DNA of 64,000 nucleotides from Candidatus Brocadia carolinensis (GTDB lineage Bacteria; Planctomycetota; Brocadiia; Brocadiales; Brocadiaceae). The stretch's first letter is position 1. Each line of letters starts with the position of its first letter. The notes under the pieces were generated by a model. That model was not told the origin of the DNA and ran no database searches. It saw only the letters and a program-made list of their open reading frames with translations. Shown in pieces: positions 56,747-64,000 of the stretch. Where the stretch lies: assembly GCA_002009475.1 (NCBI GenBank), contig AYTS01000061.1, positions 62,001 to 126,000 of the forward strand, written 5' to 3'. Both the position numbers and the translations under genes were made by a program.

Positions 56747-58085
56747 TCATTTTATCTTGTATCTTTGTTTGGTTGATGGTTCGCCTTTTCTATAAATATT
56801 CTGCTGCACCGCAGCTTTCTCTGCCCTTATCCTCTCCAAGAGCTTTGATGCCGGCTCGTCTTTTGGGTCTTGCTCAACCAGCTTTCCTTCAAATGCCTTT
56901 TTCAAGATGCTTTGCCGTAGGGCTTCGCTTTGCTGCAAGGCGGTTGTTATGGTTTCTTCTAATTTATCGCATACAGAAAGGCGGGTTTCTATTTCCTGAA
57001 CGATTTGTTTTTGTTCTTCTAATTTACAAAGTGGAATTTGATAATTCAATACTGTATCTCGATCAATTCCTGGGACTGTAGAGCCTAATCCCAGCCTTTG
57101 AAAGTCGTGAAATCTTGAGGCAAGAAAATGATAAATGTATTTGATATCCATTTCTGAAGAAGAGAACGCCATTAACTGGCGACTGATTGCTGCTTCTTCA
57201 ATGTTCATCAAATTTATTTTTCCAACTCCGGCTCCTTTCACTGTAATTAGAACATCATTCTTTTTTGCAATTGCTTTTGGATGTATTGTCCATTTTGAAA
57301 CTGAAGGGAAACAATTTCCAAAGTCAGCTGGACCAGTAAAATAAGGTATTCCAGCTTTAGAAAAGTTATAATCTCTTTCGAGAATATGTTGACCGGAAAC
57401 CAAATTTCCTTTCTCTCCTAATTTCACCCACTTCCATCCCTCCGGCAATTCTCCATCTTTTATATTTTCATGTGTCAACCTTCCTTCAAACGCCCGCTTC
57501 AACACGGCCTGCCGGTAGATTTTGAGTTGCTGCTGGGCGGTTTTTAAACTCTCAATGCCTTTGTCTAATTCGCTGAAGAGTTCTTCGATTTTGGAAACAA
57601 TGCGGTGCTGTTCGGGGAGAGGGGGAAGCGGAATTTCAAGTTCTACGAGTTGTTTTTTTAGTAACACCATTAATTGTAGTCCCTCTGCCTTGTGCTTTAA
57701 ACTGTTGAACTGCCTTTGAAAGACAAACTAAGGCGTATGACTGTGAAATAAGTGTCTCATTCAGCAATAACCCTTGACTATCTTGGCTAAAACAAATTTC
57801 GTATGGTGCAATTGCAAGTTTACCAAGGCCAACTCTTGTTACAACAACGATTCCTCCTTTTGGAAGAATATTTGTTGTTGAACTCTCTAATGCTTTTAAT
57901 GATATTTTTCTCCTCGGAACGATTTCCCTCAACCCCAAAATATCTGCACTCGAAATCCATGGAATATTCCCTTCCCAATACTCTTTTACTGCTGTTGACG
58001 GTGTTCCTCCTCCAATTATTTTCTTGCACACTTCCCCCAACTTCACCACTTCCCAACCTGACGGTATTTGTTTTCTATCAATCAT
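56747..58085 (-). CDS. hsdS: Type I restriction specificity subunit, frame broken at an A7 run
   Basis: The first frame (58085 to 57636) gives target-recognition domain 1: IPSGWEVVKLGEVCKKIIGG, NIPWISSADILGLREI, ending GRGTTINGVTKK. The second (to 56747) supplies the central conserved helix LELEIPLPPLPEQHRIVSKI-like segment, FSELDKGIESLKTAQQQLKI, domain 2 (LPEGWKWVKLGEKGNLVSGQ) and the C-terminal helix with AFEGKLVEQDPKDEPASKLL. Removing one base from the run of seven at 57653-57659 joins VTKK to QLVELEIPLPPLPEQ, giving about 445 residues. HsdS chooses the DNA sequence. A length-variable run between domains could also switch specificity on and off. The 3' end merges with the hairpin array. 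Confidence 0.85.
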
Positions 58086-58462
58086 CTTTCTATCACCCTT
58101 TCGGGGTGCGTTAATTCCTTTTTTCGCTTGCTTTCTTTTTTTGAAAAAATACCGTGAAAAGCTCCGTCAGGAGCGATATGTTTATAGACAAAACCATTAT
58201 GCTACGAGATCCAGCTCCATCGGAGCGGCATGTTATTTCCGTGTTTCACATGCCGCTCCGATGGAGCTAAAATTATATATATCACATTTTCTCTATAAAC
58301 ATTTCACCCCTACGGGGTTATTATTCAAAAAAACTAAAGTGTTACAGAAAATCAATTACCATCTCTACACAAATCCCGAAGGGTGAAATTGTTTCTATCA
58401 TCCCTTCGGGATTCATATTCAATTGTGTGTTTCACTGCTATAATTATAACATCCCTCCGGGA
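58086..58462. repeat. REP-like hairpins between hsdR and hsdS
   Basis: Here the hairpins are AGCTCCGTCAGGAGCGATAT, GCTCCATCGGAGC and CCGCTCCGATGGAGCTAA, ACCCCTACGGGGTT, plus a second type ATCCCGAAGGG / ATCCCTTCGGGAT / ATCCCTCCGGGAT. CTATAAACAT and ATATGTTTATAG linkers are kept. The last hairpin overlaps the stop codon of hsdR (GCATAATCCCGGAGGGATG on the minus strand). No gene is seen. Confidence 0.75.
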
Positions 58463-61242
58463 TTATGCCGCTAATGCCTCGTTGAGTTCGTTTATAATCT
58501 CATGCATCCTGTCGCCAAAGAGCTGAAACATCTTTCCCTTGCCGCCTTCGGCGTCAAAGGGTGTGTAATCCAGATCATCGGCATCCAGGTGGATACTGGT
58601 GGCAATGTGTTCCTTAATCATCCGCAGCCATTGCATCTGTTCTTCCGTAAACTTCAATGCGCCCGCCTGTTTCTTAAACACCCAGTGCCGAAAATTCCTG
58701 TCCACGGTCTTGTCGTAAGCCGTCAGCGCCTCATCCACCCCTGAAACTTTACGGATTAAAGAGACCAATGCAATCAGTTCATTCCTCGGTGAGCCGTTTG
58801 CCCTTTCCAGTTGCTCATAGGCACGCCACACCTGCACGGGGGCAAGCACAGGTCTTTCTCTGCCTTCAACCTTTCCAGCACGTCTTTAATCATGGCGTAG
58901 GTGAGTTCACGCCTGCGATAGGGCTGCGCATAAAAAATCTGCAAGGCCATGATTGCATCCTTGCGCTGCTCAATCCATGCCTTAAAATCCTGCACAATGG
59001 TCTCCGCCTTTGTTTTGCTGTCTATCGCCCAACCCACGGCAGTTACGCTATCGGGATTCTGCATATCCATCTTCTGCTCGTGCGCCTTGCGGACGTTCTC
59101 AATATATTCATTCAACTCACCAGTAAATACCTTTGCCGCGTTATTCTGCAATTCAGCTTGCAAGCGGTTGAATTTTTCTTCCTTCTCAACGGGCGCAGCG
59201 CCGGGATTTTCCTGTTCTACCTTCATACGCAAATCTTCCAGGGTGTCAGGGTTGAAGGCATTTAACAAGTCTTTCACCACCTGCGAAACGGTTTTGCCGC
59301 TGGCTTTTTCAGAAAATTGCCTTTTCTCCTTATCGCTGATTTGCCTTTCCAGTCGTGCCAGACGATTGGCAACAGCGGTGAACAACTCTTCATCCCTTGC
59401 CCCTACGGCAATGGCTGCCAGCAAGTCTTTTAAGGGCACACCGGGTTTTTTCTCCAGCGGACGGCTGTCGGTTTTCAAACTCCTGGTAACGCCAATGGCA
59501 TCCACGATTACAAAATGGTCTTTAGTATATTGAGCCGAAGGAGAGACTTTTTTCAGGTCATCGAAGGGAATGGTTCGTGTGCCCCTGCCTTTCATCTGCT
59601 CAAAATAATTCCGGCTTTTTACGTCACGCATGAAGAGCAAACATTCCAACGGCTTTACATCGGTGCCGGTGGCAATCATGTCCACCGTTACGGCAATTCT
59701 AGGATGATACTCATTGCGGAATTGCGCCAGCACCGACTTCGGGTCTTCAGTTGCCTTGTAGGTCACTTTTTTGCAGAAATGGTTTTCTTCGGCAAATTCC
59801 TCACGGACGATCTGAATAATATCGTCCGCATGGGAGTCAGTCTTGGCAAAGATGAGGGTTTTTGGGACTTCGAATTCGCCCTGCTTATTGTAGCGGTCGG
59901 GAAAGATTTCGGGCAGGTGTTCCTTGAATGTGCGAATGATCGTGTGGATTTGATTCGGGTTCACCACATCCCTGTCCAGTTGTTGTGCGGTATATGCTTC
60001 ATCCTCATCCTGCAATTCCAGTCGTTTCTTCCTGCTCAATCGCTCACGATGCTCCACATACGTGCCTTTCCAGAAGGTGGCGCCTTGCTGGGTAACTCGT
60101 GTATCAATAAGAAATAGATCGTAACCCACATTCACACCGTCCGCCACAGCCATCTCGTGGGGGTATTCCGAGACCAGGTTCTGGTCAAAGTAAGCCACTG
60201 TGCGTTGGTCAGGCGTTGCAGTTAATCCCACCTGAAATGCGTCAAAATATTCCAGTACCTGTTTCCACAGGTTGTAAATACTGCGGTGGCATTCGTCGAT
60301 CACCACAAAATCAAAGAATTCAATCGGCAGTTTTTCATTGTATTCAACCGGCGGGACTTCTTTCGGCTGCCATCTTCTTTCATTCGGATTTTCTTCCTCG
60401 GCGCTGTCTTCCAGTTCCGTTCCTTTCAGGATGGAATATAGTCGCTGAATGGTGCTGATGTAAACCTGGCTGTCAGTAGGAATGCTGCTTGATTTCAAAC
60501 GATGCACGCCATACAACTCGGTGAACTTGCGGTTGTCGTCATTTGGCTGATACGCCATGAATTCCTGTTCTGCCTGTTCGCCCAGATTTTTCGTATCAAC
60601 CAGGAACAATATCCGTTTTGCATGGGTGTATTTCAGTAACCGATACATAGACGTAATGGCAGTATAGGTTTTTCCGGAACCCGTTGCCATCTGAATCAAT
60701 GCCTTCGGCCGATTGTCTTTGAAAGATATTTCAAGATTGTTGATGGCCTTGATTTGGCAGTCACGCAACCTTTCTACGGGCAGCGCTGGCAAGTCAAGCA
60801 AACTGCCGCGAAGCGATTTTGATTTCTTCGACCTTTCGCGGAAGGTTTCCGGACGGTGAAAGGAAAATACGGGTCTTGAGCGTGGCTTGGGGTCTCTGAA
60901 GTCGGTGAACCGGATTACTTCTCCTGTGCTTTCGTATACGAAAGGAAGTTTTTCGTTATTCAGGTATTTGAGTTTCGCCGAGGCATATCCTTCAGATTGT
61001 GTTTCATGAACGGTGAGGCGGTGTCCTTCTTCCTCACGCTTGGCTTCAATAATACCAACGGGCTTCCCATCAACAAATAAGACATAGTCGGCTACCCCTG
61101 CATCAGTGAGATACTCACGGACTGCAACTCCAATTCCCGCATGAAGATTAATCCTGTTCTTATCCTGAATGCGCCAGCCGCAGGCGGTGAGCTGCTTATC
61201 AATACGGTCTCGTGCTCTTTGTTCGGCATTTTGATTACTCAT
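58463..61242 (-). CDS. hsdR: Type I restriction endonuclease subunit, frame broken near 58852
   Basis: From the ATG at 61242 (MSNQNAEQRARDRIDKQLTA) the long frame has the N-terminal nuclease core (DYVLFVDGKPVGIIEAKREE), helicase motifs MATGSGKTYTAITSMYRLLK, VIDECHRSIYNLWKQ and MKGRGTRTIPFDDLKKVSPS, and reaches VLERLKAEK near 58860. The remaining C-terminal domain (VLAPVQVWRAYEQLERANGS, PRNELIALVSLIRKV ... MHEIINELNEALAA) is read in another frame to 58463. A one-base gain (or two-base loss) near 58850-58858 would restore about 926 residues. This break is not in a homopolymer. HsdR cuts DNA after ATP-driven translocation. EcoEI-type domain order. Confidence 0.87.
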
Positions 61243-61808
61243 TGTCATAAAAACATAGCAAAATTGATGAAAACATACAAGCATCAACTTCTCTTGATCG
61301 TATAGGAATTTTCATTCTAATTAAGCGGTTTGCGGTAGGGTGGAATAAGGTTGGTGTTGGGTTTCGCTGGCGTTCAACCCAACCTAAGCATGATGTGCAA
61401 AAATAAAGAGAAGAGCGAACCGCAGAACAAGGAATATCGATTGGTGAAGTAAAATACTTTAGCATTCAACATTCCTTGTTCGATATTTGTCATTCGGTGT
61501 ACTGCTTTTCAATGTAGAACGACGAGGCTCGTCGCTCTACAACCGCAGTTTTTGAAATTCCCAAACCTTCGAATTATGGCTTCGTCGACTTCCCCCCCTG
61601 TTTCCCCCCGTAAACTGGGGGATTATGGGGTGGTTGAAATTCCTAAACCTTTTAAATTAGGTCTTCGGTGCTTATAAATACAAATTTTTCCGACGGTAGT
61701 CCACCCGCCAGCGGGGGACAGTTGCTTGTCCACTTCAGTGGGGAGGATTCAAGGGGAGGAAGTTTTCATGTGAAGTTCCTTAACATTTAACACGAAAGGA
61801 TGATCGCT
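61243..61808. repeat. Intergenic with several dispersed repeats
   Basis: Between hsdR and tex are: GTTGGGTTTCGCTGGCGTTC, AACCCAACC (about 61357-61384, an inverted repeat); the palindrome at 61513-61541; RPT-C (61590-61625); and CCACCCGCCAGCGGGGGACA (about 61700-61720), as near 5.08 kb. These belong to the chromosome-wide repeat population, not to the hairpin array of the restriction locus, so the border of the two lies near 61.3 kb. No gene is seen. Confidence 0.6.
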
Positions 61809-63953
61809 TCACGTTTCCTTCGGTTGCTTTTTCAGGGACAGAGAAATCCTCTTCCTCTTCAGATCTACCTCCAGTACGGTGACCGTTACTTTCTGATGGA
61901 CTTTCACAACATCGCCGGGATTTTTCACAAAACGATCGGAAAGCTGACTGACGTGTACCAGTCCGTCCTGGTGAACCCCGATATCGACAAAGGCGCCAAA
62001 TGCGGTTATGTTCGTTACTACGCCGGGGAGTTTCATGCCTGGCGTAACATCCTCAATTTTTTCGATTCCCTTGGTAAAACTAAACGCCTCAAACTTCTCG
62101 CGTGGATCACGGCCTGGTTTTGCTAATTCCTTCACAATATCATTGAGCGTTGGCAGTCCTACCGAATCCATTACATATTTGGCGAGGTCTATCTTTCCCC
62201 GAAGGCGCTCGTCCTGCATGAAATCAAGCACCGAACATCTCATGTCGTTTGCCATGGCATCCACAAGGTGATAGCTTTCCGGATGCACAGCGCTTCTGTC
62301 GAGCAGATTTTCGCCGTCCCTGATGCGCAGAAAGCCTGCCGCTTGTTCAAAGGCCTTTGGTCCCAGCTTACTTACTTTTTTCAATTCCGCCCTGGATCGA
62401 AAGGGACCGTGTTCGTCGCGGTATTCAACAATGTTTTTGGCAATCTGGGGACCCAAACCGGACACGTACATGAGCAATTGCCTGCTGGCCGTGTTGACTT
62501 CCACGCCAACAAGATTCACACAACTCATGACGACGTCATCCAGGCATCGCTTCAGGACTCCCTGGTCCACGTCATGCTGGTATTGTCCTACACCAATGGA
62601 TTTGGGGTCGATCTTCACCAGCTCTGCAAGGGGATCCATAAGCCGTCTGCCAATGGACACCGCCCCGCGTACCGTTACATCCTGGTCGGGGAATTCTTCG
62701 CGGGCCACATCAGATGCGGAATAAATTGATGCACCGCTCTCGTTTACCATGACGACTGAAATCTTTTCAGGCAGGCCAAGCTTTCGTACAAATGCCTCCG
62801 TTTCTCTGCCAGCGGTGCCGTTTCCGATTGCAATGGTCTCAATCTGAAATTTTTCACAGAGACCGACAATCTTCGCCTCTGCTTCCGATGAGTTTTTCTC
62901 AGACTGATGGGGATATATCATGTCGGTATGGATCAGTTTGCCCTGTTTGTCCAGGCAGACCACCTTGCATCCGGTGCGAAATCCCGGATCGATGGCAAGG
63001 ACGTTTTTTTGCCCCAGCGGTGGCGCAAGCAGGAGTTGCCTGAGATTTTCTGCAAAAACCCGGATTGCCTCTTCGTCCGCCCTTTTCCGCGTTTCCAGGC
63101 GGATCTCCGTTTCCATGGATATGGACAGGAGCCGTTTGTAGCTGTCGTGAGTTGCCATCCTGACTTGCCGGGAAGACTCTCCGTCTCCTTTTACAAAGAG
63201 CGATTCAAGGAGAGCAAGGGCTTCTTCTTCAGGCGGAACAATGCGCAGGCTCAGGAACCCCTCCTTTTCTCCCCGTCTCATCGCTAAAATTCTATGGGAC
63301 GGGGCGGTTGATACCGGCTCTTCCCACTCAAAATAATCCTTATACTTCAGTCCGTCTTCTTCCTTGCCTGAAATTACTTTTGTCCTGAAGACCCCTTTGG
63401 CGAGAAATAGTTCACGAATCCTTGCCCTGGCATTGAGGTCTTCGTTGATCCATTCGGCAATAATATCGCGCGCCCCTGCAAGTGCATCTTCACCGGAATC
63501 GACGCCTTTCTCTGCATTCACAAATGCCCCGGCCTGAGCAACAGGATCGATAGTACCCTGGTCGAAAATGAGCCGGGCCAAAGGCTCTAACCCTTTTTCT
63601 CGGGCAATAGTTGCCCGGGTGCGGCGTTTGGGGCGATACGGGAGATAGATATCCTCCAGAACTGCCATCGTCTCAGCAGCAAGGACATTTTCCCTGAGTT
63701 CATCGGTAAGTTGTCCCCGTTCCTCCAGAGATTTCAGAATCGCCTCACGTCGTTTATCCAGTTCCCCGAGCTGATCAAGCCGGTCACGAATGGCAGTAAC
63801 AGCAACTTCATCCAGAGAGCCGGTGGCCTCCTTTCGGTACCGGGCAATGAAGGGCACGGTAGCGCCTTCCTCAATGAGTGTGGCAGTTGCCAACACATGT
63901 TTTTCCGTCAAACGAAGTTCTTCGGCAATCTTTTCGATATGTTTTGTATTCAT
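61809..63953 (-). CDS. tex: Tex-family RNA-binding transcription accessory protein
   Basis: The 714-residue protein has the Tex N-terminal helices (LRLTEKHVLATATLIEEGAT, VPFIARYRKEATGSLDE), a YqgF-like RNase H fold (NVLAIDPGFRTGCKVVCLDK), helix-hairpin-helix elements (GLGPQIAKNIVEYRDEHGPF) and a C-terminal S1 RNA-binding domain (GVVTNITAFGAFVDIGVHQD, GLVHVSQLSDRFV). GAAGAAGG lies about 6 bases before the ATG. Tex binds nucleic acids and affects transcription and stress tolerance. Length and domain order are normal and the frame is intact. Confidence 0.93.
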   Translation of the reverse strand: MNTKHIEKIAEELRLTEKHVLATATLIEEGATVPFIARYRKEATGSLDEVAVTAIRDRLDQLGELDKRREAILKSLEERGQLTDELRENVLAAETMAVLEDIYLPYRPKRRTRATIAREKGLEPLARLIFDQGTIDPVAQAGAFVNAEKGVDSGEDALAGARDIIAEWINEDLNARARIRELFLAKGVFRTKVISGKEEDGLKYKDYFEWEEPVSTAPSHRILAMRRGEKEGFLSLRIVPPEEEALALLESLFVKGDGESSRQVRMATHDSYKRLLSISMETEIRLETRKRADEEAIRVFAENLRQLLLAPPLGQKNVLAIDPGFRTGCKVVCLDKQGKLIHTDMIYPHQSEKNSSEAEAKIVGLCEKFQIETIAIGNGTAGRETEAFVRKLGLPEKISVVMVNESGASIYSASDVAREEFPDQDVTVRGAVSIGRRLMDPLAELVKIDPKSIGVGQYQHDVDQGVLKRCLDDVVMSCVNLVGVEVNTASRQLLMYVSGLGPQIAKNIVEYRDEHGPFRSRAELKKVSKLGPKAFEQAAGFLRIRDGENLLDRSAVHPESYHLVDAMANDMRCSVLDFMQDERLRGKIDLAKYVMDSVGLPTLNDIVKELAKPGRDPREKFEAFSFTKGIEKIEDVTPGMKLPGVVTNITAFGAFVDIGVHQDGLVHVSQLSDRFVKNPGDVVKVHQKVTVTVLEVDLKRKRISLSLKKQPKET

Positions 63954-64000
63954 GCTAACCTTCTTCAGTAATTTTTTGATAAGTAGTAACTGTTCTGCAT

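Overview
This window comes from a bacterial chromosome with many short dispersed repeats. I see no rRNA, phage or plasmid functions and no diagnostic metabolic marker. The N-type ATPase operon, an HPF-cold-shock fusion, a PDZ/'GDD.Y'-repeat protein, an exopolysaccharide cluster and repeat-laden intergenic DNA would fit a planctomycete of the anammox group (Brocadiales). That placement is low-confidence inference.

Layout. 1-5.7 kb is an accessory stretch: an incomplete SWIM zinc-finger protein, a DUF433/DUF5615 pair whose toxin-like member has lost its N-terminus to a repeat, a KAP-NTPase fused to a formylglycine-generating-enzyme (FGE)-like domain, and a SLATT-type membrane protein. 6.3-8.6 kb holds pabB-pabC. 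9-17.5 kb runs on the plus strand: XerC/D-like recombinase, PAS-GAF-GAF-GGDEF protein, radical SAM protein, tRNA-Gly, HPF-CSD, M48 protease, DUF429, an exported methyltransferase and a GNAT enzyme. 17.6-22.9 kb holds PrxQ, a small metal-binding protein and a transglutaminase/TPR-WcaJ-glycosyltransferase cluster. 23.7-28 kb is an overlapping operon LOG - beta-CASP MBL - glucan phosphorylase. 28.2-34.3 kb is an N-type ATPase operon, atpDCQBEFAG. 35-47.6 kb holds ALDH, SPL-like radical SAM protein, the PDZ-repeat protein, a urea transporter, TruD, SagB-like oxidoreductase, an ETHE1-like sulfur enzyme and small genes. 47.8-52.7 kb holds an AddB-like Fe-S nuclease and a DUF2130 protein. 52.9-61.2 kb is a type I restriction-modification locus (hsdR, hsdS, a 113-aa protein, hsdM) interrupted by an array of REP-like hairpin repeats with its own HUH (Y1) transposase. 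Tex ends the window.

Three points stand out. (1) At least eleven reading-frame breaks can be restored by small indels. Seven are one surplus base in an A/T run of 7-8, and four of the seven lie in the ATPase operon. Systematic homopolymer miscalls or transcriptional slippage explain this better than independent gene death. (2) The KAP-FGE protein ends in a stretch with the codon pattern of a diversity-generating retroelement (DGR) variable region, although no reverse transcriptase or template repeat lies in the window. (3) The hairpin array plus HUH transposase is confined to the restriction locus, while a different repeat population covers the rest of the chromosome; some of the latter appears to have been absorbed in frame into proteins.

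Most intergenic stretches over 300 bases are accounted for by repeats. Gene symbols are given only where the family is clear.
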